DNA from: Bombyx mori | Taxonomy: Eukaryota; Arthropoda; Insecta; Lepidoptera; Bombycidae | Assembly: GCF_030269925.1 (NCBI RefSeq) | Contig: NC_085108.1 | Location: 372,001-436,000 of the forward strand | DNA length: 64,000 nucleotides | Direction of reading: 5' to 3' | Part shown: piece after piece, positions 1 through 11,282 of the stretch | Position numbering within the stretch: the stretch's first letter is position 1 | How the letters are laid out: the number at the start of each line of letters is the position of its first letter | Notes under the pieces: generated by a model | What the model was told of the DNA's origin: nothing | Seen by the model: only the letters and a program-made list of their open reading frames with translations | Database searches by the model: none | Translations under genes and position numbers: made by a program

Positions 1-331
1 GAGATATAAGTTCTAAGGTCTCAGTGTAGTTACAACGGCTGCCCCACCCTTCAAATCGAAATTACTGCTTCACGGCAGAAATAGGTGGGGTGGTGGTACC
101 TACCCGCGCGGGCTTACAAGAGGTCCTACCGCCAGTAATTACGCAAATAAAAATTTGCGGGTCTGATTTTTATTACACGATGTTATTCCTTCACCGTGGA
201 AGTCAACCGAGAACATTTGTTGAGTACGTATTTCATTAGAAATAATTGGTACCCGCCTGCGGGATTCGAACACCGGTGCATCGCTACATACGAATGCACC
301 GGACGTCTTATCCTTTAGGCCAAGACGACTT
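1..331 (-). mobile_element. Bm1-type SINE, minus copy cut by window edge
   Basis: Reverse complement of the Bm1 body and tRNA-like head. It ends at the head 'AAGTCGTCTTGGCC' read on the minus strand, with the B-box-like stretch GTTCGAATCCCGC near 262-275. The A-rich 3' tail lies off the left edge. The body matches the other copies in this window closely. The name Bm1 is from memory. Confidence 0.85.
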
Positions 332-344
332 GTCTTGTAGGACT

Positions 345-484
345 CAGAGCCGTACTGAGATCTTAGAACTTATATCTCAAGGTGGGTGGCACATTTACGT
401 TGTAGATGTCTATGGGTTCCAGTAACCACTTAACACCGGGTGGATTGTGAGCTCGTCCACCCATGTAAGGAATAAAAAAAAAAC
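345..484 (+). mobile_element. Bm1-type SINE 3' tail fragment
   Basis: Only the 3' part is present, from 'ACTGAGATCTTAGAACTTAT' through 'AGGAATAAAAAAAAAA'. It lies directly beside the minus copy at 1-331, so the two form a head-to-head inverted arrangement. Confidence 0.8.
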
Positions 485-800
485 GCCTCCCAACCTAGCC
501 CTAGCCTCTAAGTGCATAACAGTCGCGCGCAACACGCGACTCGTGCGTAGCGCGCCTGATAACCGAAAAGGTTACTCCGTTGCATTTAATAGGTCGTCCG
601 CAAAGATAATACGGTAATATTTTACTAAACGCACCACGAGCGCAATTAAATAAACAATTAATGTGCGCTTATTGTACAGTTGCGAGGAGACGCGGCCGAC
701 GGTCCGTCTGTGTGTGTAAATGTTTACTTGTCTCCTCTGTAGACGAGGACACTACAGCCAAAACTTACAAGTTTACAATTTATATTAATGCGTAACCTCT
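485..800. other. intergenic, no gene seen
   Basis: No ORF, RNA gene or clear repeat was recognised. A short GC-rich patch near 520-560 contains several CGCG words. Confidence 0.5.
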
Positions 801-1332
801 GTTTTTTTTTTTTAATTGCTTAGGTCAGTGATTCTCAACCACTGTTCCGCGGCACTTTTGTGTGCCGCCAAATTATATCTTTTTAAAAGAAAAATATTTT
901 AAACATGAATATATATTTAAATCCACAAAAAAAAAAATTATAGTATATTTTAGTTTATTTCGTATATTAAATTTTTTTGATAAACTATTTATGTAGTGTG
1001 TTGTAGTAAGTAAATAATTTTTATCTTCTTTTTTTGTGTGGCGCCAAATTTTGAAATCGTTAAATATGTGCCGCAACAAAACAAAGGTTGAGAATCACTG
1101 GCTTAGATGGATGGAGGAGCACACAGCCCACCTGGTGTTAAGTTGTTACTAGAGCACATAGACATTTACAACGTATATGCGCCACCCACCTTGAGATATG
1201 AGTTCTAAGATGTCAGTATAGTTACAACGGCTATCCCGCTCTTCAAACCGAAACGCACTACTGCTTCACGGCTGAAATGGGTGAGGTGGTGATACCTACC
1301 CGTGCGGACTCACAAAAGGTCCTATCACCAGT
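801..1332 (-). mobile_element. Bm1 minus fragment split by a hAT MITE
   Basis: The poly(T) and 'ATTGCTTAGGT' start at 801-825. The same element resumes at 1101 with 'GCTTAGATGGATGG' and runs to the CTATCACCAG stretch near 1332. The intervening 826-1100 is a separate hAT-type element. Confidence 0.8.
826..1100. mobile_element. hAT-type MITE, 275 bp
   Basis: The terminal inverted repeats are CAGTGATTCTCAACC on the left and its exact complement GGTTGAGAATCACTG on the right. Flanking 8-bp target duplications are GCTTAGGT (818-825) and GCTTAGAT (1101-1108), 7 of 8 matching. Eight-base duplications and CAGTG-type ends are hallmarks of hAT elements. No transposase is encoded. A second copy lies at 56405-56993. 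Confidence 0.88.
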
Positions 1333-1513
1333 TTTCTTGATATTCCCTACAAAGATAATTAGGAACATTTTAAAATTACAAGAATTACGCACTTTTCCTG
1401 TCCTAAAAAAACAATATAAGTATATATATAATTATATATTAATAATCTACTATAATTAATTAATTGAGAACAAAAAACTATTAGATTTTTCAGGGTAATA
1501 GTATTCTACCATT

Positions 1514-1632
1514 ACTTTTTTTGCTTAGACGAGTGGTTGAGCTCACGTCTCACCTGGTGTTAAGCAGTCACCAGAGCCTATAGACATCAACCACGTTAAA
1601 GCCACCCACCTTGAGACATGAGTTCTAAGTCT
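1514..1632 (-). mobile_element. diverged Bm1 3' fragment
   Basis: Reads 'TTGCTTAGACGAGTGGTTGA' and continues through 'CCACCCACCTTGAGACATG'. It is the 3' third of Bm1 in reverse orientation, clearly more diverged than the neighbouring copies. Confidence 0.7.
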
Positions 1633-1639
1633 ACAGAGT

Positions 1640-2094
1640 TTCATCGCAATCGCATTAGGAACGCATAGAGGTAAAACATACAAACATTCATTTTTATTTA
1701 TATAGATTTTCAATCTGACTTCATGTGTCTTCCCTTTTAATGGGGAAGTTCAGATAGTATTATTGATTTATGTCTCTTCTATACAATAGCCAGGCTATTG
1801 TCCCGACCTATCCGTTGTTTATAGAAAACTAGACTTATGATGTGACGTCACGGTAGGGTCTACGATAACAACCACTTCGGTCTGCCACACCACCATCAGG
1901 AGATAAGACGGTTCACGTTTATCTAACACCTCATCACAGTACAGTTGTGACACGACACGAGATGAGAAAACCGGCTACGTATGATATATGCTTGTCGTGT
2001 AACACTTTCATTGTATACGTGACTATCCTTATTTGGCAGGATTTTAATTTATACATGGTGTTCAAAAACGGTGATTGATATCATAATATTTTTT
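1640..2094. other. intergenic, no gene seen
   Basis: No supported coding region or RNA. AT-rich apart from a mixed stretch at 1840-1960. Confidence 0.5.
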
Positions 2095-2420
2095 TCTCTA
2101 TCTATTCTCTGGTAGCCTAAGAGGCTATTCAAAATGTTCACGGGCTCAATCTGAAAGAATTTGCTAACACTAGCCTCAGCAAGAGCAGTGCTACGCAGAA
2201 TCTATCACCGGATCGGAATCGCGATCAACTGAGAAACTCAATAGGCTGTGTCTATGGGTTAGTTCACTCGTCGAACTCTTCGTCGTAATCGATGGGTTCG
2301 ACGAGCACGGTGGCCGGTGCTTGAGGGTCTTAAAAGCACCGAGTGAATCCGGGGGATCCGACGAGACATTTTTCGGATGACGGCGACTCTGCGTTGGTCC
2401 GTCGCTTGGGTCAGATAATG
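2095..2420 (-). mobile_element. retroposon family 'C' fragment (name used here only)
   Basis: Contains the diverged complement of the block with 'GTGGTAGATTCTGCG' and 'CGACGAGCACGGTGGCCGGT'. It is homologous to 23806-24240 (minus) and 57690-57977 (plus), the latter ending in an A tract, so the family looks like a SINE or LINE 3' tail. Confidence 0.65.
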
Positions 2421-2496
2421 TTTAGTATATTGAAATAGATTGTACTGTACGATATACACTTAAATTGAATAAGCAAGTTATAAGAAATAAGTCGTC

Positions 2497-2742
2497 ATTT
2501 ATTTATTTATTGCATAGATAGGTGGACGAGCCCACAGCCCACCTGGTGTTAAGTGGTTACTGGAGCTCATAGACATCTACAACGTAAATACGCCACCCAC
2601 CTCGAGATATAAGTTCTAAGGTCTCATTATAGTTACAACGGCTGCCCCACCCTTCGAACCGAAACGCATTACTGCTTCACGGCGGAAATAGGCGGGGTGG
2701 TGGTACCTACTCGTGCGGACTCACAAGAGGTCCTACCACCGG
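2497..2742 (-). mobile_element. Bm1-type SINE, 3' two-thirds
   Basis: A T-rich start, then 'TAGATAGGTGGACGAGCC' through 'GGTCCTACCACCGG'. The tRNA-like head is missing, as expected for a 5'-truncated retroposon. Confidence 0.85.
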
Positions 2743-3139
2743 TGAAACGGAGGATAATGGGCTGCAGCATTCTTTGAAAAACGGGGGCAACATCAATCCT
2801 ATAGCGTACATGATTTCCTTTAACCACTTAATATCAGATGGGCCGTGAGCTCAGCTGCACACGAAACGCTTTCCGTGTCGTACCAGTACGAAATTCAATT
2901 GCGATGAATATTTATTAATACAAAAGGTTGTATTTAATATGGTCAATATACTTTTTGAACACGTTGTATATATATTGTGTATACCTGTAAGAGGCTCGGT
3001 AATGCAGTGAGCATTAAAATTGTACAGGTTCAAAATGTGTCAAACTATTGTAAAATAATTTCAAGTGACGCAAGCTACAAGCGTTAGCGTAAACAATGAT
3101 ATTTTATATGTAAAAAGAAGATTTAAAAATATTATGTAT

Positions 3140-3325
3140 GAAAAAATCATTGAGCATCATCATTATCCTGCCCTTCTCCCAGTCAACTGGGGTCGGCGCA
3201 ACATGTTTTCTCTTTCCATACTCTTCTATCATATACCATTTCTTCGCTCACTCCTCTCCTACACATATCGTCTTTCACACAATCCATCCATTTCTTCTTA
3301 GGTCTACCTCTTCCTCTTCCTAAAG
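3140..3325 (-). pseudogene. RTE-clade reverse transcriptase C-terminal remnant
   Basis: On the minus strand the sequence translates with breaks to a segment holding KKWMDCV and WKEKTCCADP. These recall the C-terminal end of RTE-type endonuclease-reverse transcriptases common in insects. The fragment is only about 60 codons long, has no catalytic motif, and is a dead remnant. Confidence 0.6.
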
Positions 3326-3519
3326 CATAAAGCATAAAGATTGATTATTAAAAAAGTCAACAAGGCCGATAGAGCTACGGTTTTTAGATTAGAGTGAAAA
3401 CTATTGATAAAATCTGAGCAACGAGCTCGCTAAATTGTTTTCATAATATAATAATACACGATAACACTTGTATGTGGTTATCTCAATTTCGGCACACACC
3501 TTTGGTCGTGAGGCGAATT

Positions 3520-3640
3520 TTTTTTTTTTTATTTATTTTATTTATTGCTTAGATGTGTGGACGAGTTCACAGCCCACCTGATGTTAAGTGGTTACTGGAG
3601 CCCATAGACATCTACAACGTAAATGCGCCACCCACCTTGT
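3520..3640 (-). mobile_element. Bm1 3' end fragment
   Basis: A T-rich tail complement, then 'ATTGCTTAGATGTGTGGACG' and onward to 'GCGCCACCCACCTT', where homology stops. Confidence 0.8.
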
Positions 3641-3668
3641 AATGTCTCAATACTCTTCTAATACTGAC

Positions 3669-3846
3669 CAGTGCGCTTAGTGCAAGTTTTTTAACGTTCT
3701 CGATAGCGTAAAAGTTAACTCAAATGTGTATGTAGTTGGAACGTATGCCTACGTTTGCCGCTAGGGGCGCTGTTTCAACGGCATACCAATTGGAGTTAGC
3801 TTTTACGCTATCTAGAACGTTAAAAAACTCGCACTAAGCACACAGG
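3669..3846. mobile_element. 177-bp long-TIR MITE, copy 1
   Basis: Two inverted arms of about 45-50 bp, 'CTTAGTGCAAGTTTTTTAAC' on the left and its complement ending at GCACTAAGCACACAG, around a core of about 80 bp. Nearly identical copies are at 30294-30470 and 44700-44876, and a half copy is at 37504-37568. The ends read CAGTG...CACTG. I could not define a target duplication. It encodes nothing. Confidence 0.8.
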
Positions 3847-4230
3847 ACCATCGTATTTTCCGTGGCGGCATATTTCAAGTCGCATTTAGTCAGAACGATG
3901 GGCGTTTCTGTAGAAATTTGCCTACGGAAATCGCTTATAACTTGGACCGCACTAGACCCGAGTCTTACGAGTACATAACCGTATCAGTCCTAATACGGGC
4001 ACGCTGGTTCAATGACGGTGATTGTCCGTACGTAATGATCGATTGCACGTTCATAAACATTTATACAATTTTTTATGTTGACTATTGACGTGCTCGTTCC
4101 GATTATGGCGGAGTAGAAAAAAAAATGTACCAATTTGTAACAAAATTGAGTTGGTAGGAATAAAGTGAGATATTTCTAATTCATTTATTAATCAAATGTT
4201 TTTGAGTGGCGGTGCTTATGAAAAACATAA

Positions 4231-4652
4231 TCTGTATATTAATACGTGAAGCAAAAACTTTGTATCCCTTTTTACGAAAATTGCGCGGACGGAGGAGTAT
4301 GAAATTTTCCATACTTATAGAGAATATAGAGAAGAAGTGCACAATGCTAATATTTTTTTTAAAATAATGCATAAAAGATACATTAAATAAATAAAGAAAA
4401 CATTACACACACTACATACCATGTATTTGACGCACACACGCATGCATACTATTTATTGTCAAACTTTTGTTCTTGACGTCTGTGGTCAAATTGAGAATAG
4501 ATTAAATATTGTTTGTCTTTATTAATATTTTTTTATAGTGTAGCCTTGGCGAAATTTGTGATTACAGAAGTATAAAATTACAATCATAATAATGTACAAA
4601 CTTACAATTCCAATTAATTATAGTCGAATTTCGACTACTGCGGGACCTCTAG
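4231..4652 (+). mobile_element. non-autonomous Helitron, 422 bp
   Basis: Begins TCTGTATATTAATACG after an A and ends CTAG before a T, the A^T insertion pattern of Helitrons. A short palindrome, TAGTCGAATTTCGACTA, ends about 12 bp before the terminal CTAG, where Helitrons carry their 3' hairpin. It has no Rep/helicase gene. Close copies lie at 41095-41518 (plus) and 25323-25762 (minus). Confidence 0.85.
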
Positions 4653-5359
4653 TAATATATTAAATCATGAATTGTTATGACACAGAGAACAGTATCATTC
4701 ATTTTTGGGGGTAGACCGCCTGGTTCTATCTGGTATCGAGAGACTAACGGAACATTACAACGTAGATGGCGATGAAAATCTTGACTTATCAAGTTGGGAG
4801 TCTTCATTGAACTGAATTAAGGCATTCAAACAGTGCCTTCCCCTATTGTAATGCATGAAGATGAAAGACAATTGTCGCTCACCCAAATTCGAAACACGCT
4901 CAGAGATGTACTCGTAATTTCGCTCCGAGACCGTGTTAGGAATGTGTGAAATCAAAAATAGACAAAAACACAGCCACAAAAAATATATACATAAAAAGTA
5001 ACGGTGATAGAACACGACACGGCAGATATCATCGCTATTACGGGGAAGAGTACTACAATTAGAATCTTTACCTAAACTGGACGTAAGAATGTAGCCAAGT
5101 TATCAATGGGACAGTAATTTGATCAAAGTCGCGGGTGAGAATCGGACGAGAACTTCTTAATTATCGTAAGTGGAAATAGATGAATTAGGAATAACTGGAA
5201 CGGTAGCCTCCCACCGGGTCATGGTGCAATCAAATCCTTCGAATTGTATTGATCCTTTGCCTAAGAAAATAATTTCGACAAAGCCTAAATCACGTTAAGT
5301 CTTTTACATACTTACGCATGTTGCAAACAACAACATTTTGACCCAACTATGCCAACCGC
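4653..5359. other. intergenic, no gene seen
   Basis: No convincing gene. The 86-codon open frame on the minus strand at 4755-5015 has no recognisable domain and ordinary AT-rich composition. Confidence 0.5.
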
Positions 5360-5452
5360 TTTTTTTTAATTGGCGACAAGCATACGGTCCTGATGGTGAG
5401 TGGTTAACGTCGCCCATGGACTTCAGCAATACCAGAGCCAAGCCTTGGTAGA
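5360..5452 (-). mobile_element. retroposon family 'B' 3' tail
   Basis: Reverse complement of a tail reading 'GGCATTGCTGAAGTCCATGG' and ending in 'CAATAAAAAA'. Better copies are at 6330-6441, 8882-9003 and 27515-27625. The family is unnamed here and is probably the 3' end of a LINE or SINE. Confidence 0.65.
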
Positions 5453-5841
5453 TACGTGTCTAAAAACATAACATCAAAGAGGCCACCTCACCTTTTGTAA
5501 TATGATGGCACATCGAGATGAATCAAATGCTAATCTATTCAAATTCAATGTTTTAAAATTAAAACAAAAAACAATCGCATCACGATAGGCAGTGAGTCAC
5601 CATCGCATACGCAAATAGAAGGAACTGTAGTCTGCTGACCATAAATCAATTCGACGGCGCTTTTTTTTTTCTTTCTTATAAACGATACATTCAACTTTTA
5701 CGATTTATACAATGGACAGATAACTTTAGATCGGAACAGAGAATTACGATTGGCTTACGTTGACAAGCAAACGGTTTAGCAGAGTCCGCTTAAATCGGCT
5801 ACAGACTCTACACTTTCGAACACGATTATATCTATTACTAA
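5453..5841. other. intergenic, no gene seen
   Basis: Nothing recognisable. A T tract lies at 5661-5670. Confidence 0.5.
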
Positions 5842-6134
5842 CTAGCTGACCCGGCAGACTTCGTAGTGCCTAAATCGGTAAATAAAAGATTTAAACTTTT
5901 GTATAAAATAAACTTAAAACAAACAAAAGGAATCCGTCCGACGGAGGACACATCAAAGGAAAAACAAAATTGTTATTTTTAGTTCATTCCAAGCATTTTC
6001 ATATTTATCGACCTTTTAAGCCTTCTCTGGACTTCCACAAATAATTCAAGACCAAAATTAGCCAAATCGGTTCAGCTGTTCTCGAGTTTTAGCGAGACTA
6101 ACGAACAGCAATTCATTTTTATATTATATAGAGA
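5842..6134 (-). mobile_element. non-autonomous Helitron, minus
   Basis: On the minus strand it begins A|TCTCTATATAATAT and ends GCCGGGTCAGCTAG|T, the Helitron TC...CTAG ends with A^T target. A near-identical copy is at 63129-63415. Confidence 0.8.
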
Positions 6135-6329
6135 TGAAGATGATTGGTTGAGTTGAGCTCTTGGTATATACAACTGAGTCCACTATGGTCGAAGGTACTG
6201 AAATTACTTCGAACCGCCAGACCTGGAAACGCGTTGCTTGGAGAGCGGACCTCGGGATCATGGGCGACCTAACGGGTGTTTTTGCATATACGTCTGCACA
6301 TACAAGAGGCTTGTGGAGAGTATTAAGCG

Positions 6330-6441
6330 GTAGGCAGCGGCTTGGCTCTGCCCCTGGCATTGCTGAAATCCATGGGCGCCGGTAACCACTCACCATCAGG
6401 TGGGCTGTATGCTCGTTTGCCTATAAGAGCAATAAAAAAAA
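6330..6441 (+). mobile_element. retroposon family 'B' 3' tail
   Basis: Runs from 'GCGGTAGGCAGCGGCTTGGC' to 'AGAGCAATAAAAAAA'. It is a short 3'-end copy with an A tract. Confidence 0.7.
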
Positions 6442-6858
6442 CCATCGTCAGCGCAACCACGACCACTCTGACAAGAGTGTCCGAGAAGAAGATGAGCCGC
6501 ATATCCAGGATTAAAAAGTGGCCATAACGTACTTCCAATGGGATGATGACTGCGATGATCGAATGAATGGTGTTGATAGAGAAATGAAACACGCAGCTAT
6601 CGATAGGTAGTTTCAAGCAAAGGTTAACATTTTTGTAAAAAAAATCGCAATTTATCAATGTTACCGTATTCAAACAGTCATCCTTCAGTGTTACCATTAC
6701 AAAAAAAAAAAAAAAATAGCAAGCCGTTACTAACGGTAATTTTTTTTTTTATAATAAACAATATTATATTTTAATAGTCTCTCCGCGTTCAAGCAAGTAC
6801 GTAACACTTTTATTATGTCAATAAATTGATGAACACAACACATGGTATGTTTCAAACG

Positions 6859-6902
<44 letters not shown>

Positions 6903-7078
6903 AGATACAGACATACGTTACATATTTATAAAGCATTAAAAAAAAATGAAGTTGAATAATTTGGTAGCGCCTATATATTTTTGATATTGTTCAGATATAA
7001 AACAGGGAAACTTTGTATGATAATCCTTTGAACGATTTACAAAGGAGCAGATTCGCCGAGCCTGCGTTCCCGGGTAGC
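6442..7078. other. intergenic with a (CA)n microsatellite
   Basis: A run of about 18 CA units lies near 6860-6895. No gene is supported, and the open frames crossing this stretch show no domain. Confidence 0.6.
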
Positions 7079-7297
7079 TTTTTTTTTATTGCTTTAATGG
7101 GTGAACGAGCTCACAGCCCACCCGGTGTTAAGTGGTTACTGGAGCTCATCTACAACGTAAATGCGCCACCCACCTTGAGCTATAAGTTCTAAGGTCTCAG
7201 TAGTTATAACGGCTGCCCCACCCTTCAGACCGAAACGCATTACTGCTTCATGCAGAAATAGGCAGGGTGGTGGTACCTACCCGCGCGGACCCACAAG
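7079..7297 (-). mobile_element. Bm1-type SINE, 3' half
   Basis: Poly(T), then 'ATTGCTTTAATGGGTGAACG', running to 'CCCGCGCGGACCCACAAG' where homology stops. Confidence 0.85.
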
Positions 7298-7628
7298 ACT
7301 TAAATAAGATCTAACTTTAATAAGATCCGATGTATCTTTATTGAGATATCGGCGTGGGGCAGCCGACCTCACAATGCGGTAGAAGTGTGGCACCACAACA
7401 CGAGCCTCGCTACCCACCTCAAGACATGCGGTCGGAGTCATAGCTCTTGCATATTATTGAATAGCCACCCACACTCGACCGGCTTCCACTGACACAACAC
7501 AAGCATCTAACTTAAAAAGGATGACTGATGAATCTAAGAAGGGATAGTGTTTCCATGAGTATTCGCATTTCGTAAACATAATCAAATATACTTTTAGGAT
7601 TTAATATCGTCTTTCTTATTTTTATAAC
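7298..7628. other. intergenic, no gene seen
   Basis: Contains GTGGGGCAGCCGACCTC near 7355, which could be a very old Bm1-like scrap. Otherwise unrecognised. Confidence 0.45.
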
Positions 7629-7895
7629 GGTCGTCTGGTGTAGTGGTAAGTGACATGGTCACTACACAGGGGATCGCGGGTTCGAATCCCGCCAAGGGAG
7701 GATATTTGTATGATAAATATAAAATGTCATTTCCAGGGTTATGGAAGTATATTAAATATATGTATGTGTATAATAAAAATCTTACATTTATTTCCGTTAT
7801 CTGGTACCTGTAACACAAGTTCTTTACGAACTTATCACGGGACCAGTTAACGTGGCGTGATTGTTAGTATATATTTATATTTATTTATTTATATT
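7629..7895 (+). mobile_element. tRNA-derived SINE, not Bm1
   Basis: The head is tRNA-like, with an A box TGGTGTAGTGG at 7636-7646 and a perfect B box GGTTCGAATCC at 7679-7689, the internal promoter of RNA polymerase III. An AT-rich body follows and ends in a T/A-rich tail. I call it a SINE, not a tRNA gene, because no acceptor stem can be paired and the homology pattern continues past a tRNA length. Confidence 0.7.
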
Positions 7896-7983
7896 ATATT
7901 TATTATATTATTTCAGACGTTTCGAAGGCTTTATTACAGTTTACGGTTTACGTGGTCACGGATGACACAGAAGACTATGATTG

Positions 7984-8362
7984 AAGTCGTCGTGGCCTAA
8001 AGGATAAGACGTCCGGTGCATTCGTGTTGAGCGATGCACCGGTGTTCGAATCCCGCAGGCGGGTACCAATTTTTCTAATGAAATACGTACTCAACAAATG
8101 TTCACGATTGACTTCCACGGTTATAATTTGCTTAATTACTGGTGGTAGAACCTCTTGTGAGTCCGCACGGGTAGGTACCACCACCCTGCCTATTTTTGCC
8201 GTGAAGCAGTAATGAGTTTCGGTTTGAAGGGTGGGGCAGCCGTTGTAACTATACTTGAGACCTTAGAACTTATATCTCAAACTGGGTGGCGCATTTACGT
8301 TGTAGATGTCTATGGGCTCCAGTAACTACTTAACACTAGGTGAGCTGTGAGATCGTCCACCA
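7984..8362 (+). mobile_element. near full-length Bm1-type SINE
   Basis: Starts at the head 'AAGTCGTCGTGGCCTAAAGG', has the B-box region 'GGTGTTCGAATCCCGCAGG' and continues to 'GAGATCGTCCACCA'. An internal deletion removes part of the central AT-rich segment near 8115-8140. Confidence 0.88.
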
Positions 8363-8370
8363 TGAATACA

Positions 8371-8881
8371 TCATGTACAAGAAAAACGGTACCATGCTTC
8401 TGTGGCTATTGAGTGAAAGGTTTCAACTTTATCGTCTTGCAATTAAAAATATTCTTGTTCGCGCCGATAAATGATTTTTTTCTTAATGCGAGTGTGTATT
8501 TATATTGATTTTTAAATTGTTTATGCATAAAGACACTTGAACAAATACACGATGAGTAGTGGGCTGAATGAGTTCCTCTGTGACGTCACGGATAAGTTAG
8601 TAAGAAACGCCACCTTTTAGCAGGTGGTTGGAGAAAACTTCGATTCACAAAAACGTACCAAAGACGTTGCATTCATTCCAGGTAGTAGAGCTCAACTCAA
8701 CAGGAAGATGACAGAATCATCTCAACCAGTCACTCGAAGCGCAATCCGAGGAATATGCAGTATAAGACACAGAACCAACTCAAGTCTACCCGTAGATCTC
8801 AAGTTCTCAAACGGTCCTACAAAATTATCGATGGTAAAAAACAACGAAGTTTATTTTTCTCGTTCCGAGAGTATGGAGGGT
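8371..8881. other. intergenic, no gene seen
   Basis: A 100-codon open frame begins at 8624 but runs directly into a retroposon tail and shows no domain, so I do not call it. Confidence 0.5.
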
Positions 8882-9003
8882 ATTAAGCGGTGGGCAGCGG
8901 CTTGGCTCTGCCCCTGGCATTGCTGAAGTCCATGGGCGACGGTAACCACTCACCATCCGGTGGGCCTAATGCTAATCTGCCTACAAGGGCAATAAAAAAA
9001 AAA
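8882..9003 (+). mobile_element. retroposon family 'B' 3' tail
   Basis: Starts near 'TAAGCGGTGGGCAGCGGC' and ends 'GGGCAATAAAAAAAAAA'. It matches 6330-6441 and 27515-27625. Confidence 0.7.
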
Positions 9004-9822
9004 AGTCGCAGGCGAGCTGATTTAAAAAATCTTTTAAACATATACGGTTTATTTTTTACTTATATCCGTAGACAGGTAAGAAGATTAGTGTATACGGTAG
9101 GGACAGACATCCAGTGTAGCCAACGGACATCACAATTCAAACTCTCCCACCATTAAACTTAGAAGGTTGTTGCCAGGTTGAAACCTGTTTTGTGGAAAAG
9201 CTGTCTCTTCAACACAAAGTGCATGATATTGCTTTGTAGTCAATACTGGCATGGTTGTGACGTTTATCAATTTCCTTTATTTCTCTTTACGTCCCGCGTG
9301 AAATACTCGAAGTGTAATTTATGACAAAGTTTAATATAAGAGACTATCATTAACTCTCAGTCACGAAGAATAAAGCAGGGCGAAAGTATACAGAGTTACC
9401 CTAGAGCCAAAAATGGTTGGAGACCGGATAAATCCAAGCCTCCCAAAAGACATTGTAAAATCCAAGCATAACTTACTGTTGATAATTTTTATTGTAAATC
9501 ATGTCTCGATAAAACCGAGTACGTCATCGCTGGCCCTGAGCGCTCGTGAACACTTCATGTAGGTACGTACCATATGACTTTTAGACCTAGATAATACACA
9601 ATAAAATCAATCGGAACGTTATAATTACGATCGCATTGCGTCCTTGTACTCAATAAATGGTATGATGTGTGTGTCTACCTACTGAATTTATGATCAAGTT
9701 CCACGGGATTTTAGTCGCGCTTGTCGGATAACAGATAGGATATAGGAGCTTGTCGTATAGATATAATTTGTCCAGTAAGTAATCGTGGTCGGACTCACGA
9801 GGCGATCTGGTCCACATTTTTT
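9004..9822. other. intergenic, no gene seen
   Basis: No supported gene, RNA or repeat. Confidence 0.5.
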
Positions 9823-10068
9823 ACTGGTGGTAGAACCTCTTGTGAGTCCGCACGGGTAGGTATCACCACCCCGCCTATTTCTGCCGTGAAGCAGTAATGC
9901 GTTTCGGTTTGAAGGATGGGGTAGCCGTTGTAACTATACTGAGACCTTAGAACTTATATCTCAAGGTGGGTGGCGCATTTACGTCGTAGATGTCTATGGG
10001 CTCCAGTAACCACTTAACACCAGGTGGGCTGTGAGCTCGTCTACCCATCTAAGCAATAAAAAAAAACA
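9823..10068 (+). mobile_element. Bm1-type SINE, 3' 245 bp
   Basis: Starts at 'ACTGGTGGTAGAACCTCTTG' and ends 'ATCTAAGCAATAAAAAAAAA'. The tRNA-like head is absent. Confidence 0.9.
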
Positions 10069-11194
10069 CAGGTAGAACTAATCTGCCTAAATCTGCCGCG
10101 AAATAGTCACACGAGCCTCTACTCACTATAGCCACACAATTAGGACGCCTGTGTGCGTCTGTGATCACCAATCGATTAAGTATAAGACTCCTGAAATCCT
10201 TAAATATATCAATGCTATTTTCGGGTATATGAGTCTGACAGAGCTTGTAGCCCTTAGGTATTGCAGCCTTTCCACTGCATCGTGGATCGTTCTTGGTGTA
10301 GGTAATAAGGTTTATAAATATTCTATAATGTTATATAATATAAAACACGTTTCATGTGGCTACTGTTAATTATTATGTAAAATAAAGTAATTTATGTGAG
10401 TTGATGACATATTAAAACCTCACTTAAGCACTAGCATTGGTACAGTTTCAACTTAGATCTGATAAACCACATGCAAATAAACAGACCATAAAATTATTTA
10501 TTTTTATATATGTATACTTTTTTAATATTTTCTACTTTTCCTGGTAGACGACCCTCCTATTAGAGAGTGGTGACTATCGCTCATGGACGCCAGCAGTGTT
10601 AGTCTAGCAGCCAAGGTACCACTGCATACCAGCTTGAACAGTCCAAACTGCTGTTTGTTAAATTTGTTGAATGTTCAACAGTAAACGTTCAAAGTTTCAA
10701 CACCAGCTGATAAAAGAAGCAAAAGCAAATAGACCAGGAACACCCAAACAATTATTATTATATTTAAGATTACAATAGCATGTATTTACAAACTTCATAC
10801 AGGGTGAATGTGTGATAATGTATTAAGTACTGATTTGCAATTTCAATAGTGCTTTTAATGATGGTTTTAAAGGAAGGACATGGAGATTTAGAAATTTTAT
10901 ATAGGATAGCAATCATTTTAATGCAATGCTCGTTCAAAACTCAAGATAATATCCATGTTCTCCAAAAGCTACATAACAGTCTGTTGATGTAAGCTTGTCT
11001 CCTATCTAAGCTAATAAAAATGATCCTCAAAACATTTATGGCACCGATTAACAAAAATCCGACAACAAAATTCAGCAGTCCTGTCAATCAACTAGATCAA
11101 AACACTTAATCCTATGAAAAAAAAAACGATATTAGAAATAATTTACATCGACCACGACATCTGCGGTTTTAGAATTTCCGGTAGAATTTTGTTT
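10069..11194. other. intergenic, AT-rich
   Basis: A diverged family 'B' tail in minus orientation may lie near 10530-10615 ('GGTAGACGACCCTCC' through 'CATGGACGCCAGCAG'). Otherwise nothing is recognised. If the candidate exons just to the right are real, this could include a long 3' UTR. Confidence 0.4.
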
Positions 11195-11282
11195 TTATGC
11201 ATCAACTTCATGAATTTTAATATTAGAAGTCCATCTAGACAGATTCTCATTTATCATCGAATTTAAATTTGACATTTTTTTG
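11195..11282 (-). CDS. candidate terminal coding exon, unidentified gene
   Basis: The minus strand has a strong splice acceptor (a pyrimidine tract then TTTGTTTCCAG) followed by 28 open codons, ending ENLSRWTSNIKIHEVDA and TAA. The exon would be entered in phase 2, so it cannot join directly to the candidate first exon at 12909-12990, which leaves in phase 1; a linking exon would be needed. Composition is no different from the surroundings. No family was recognised. It may be a chance ORF. Confidence 0.3.

Noticed and set aside
6323..6697. A 124-codon minus-strand frame
   Set aside because: It overlaps a family B retroposon tail and lacks any domain or splice support.
7629..7705. A genuine tRNA gene
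   Set aside because: A and B boxes are good, but the acceptor and anticodon stems do not pair, and a SINE body follows.
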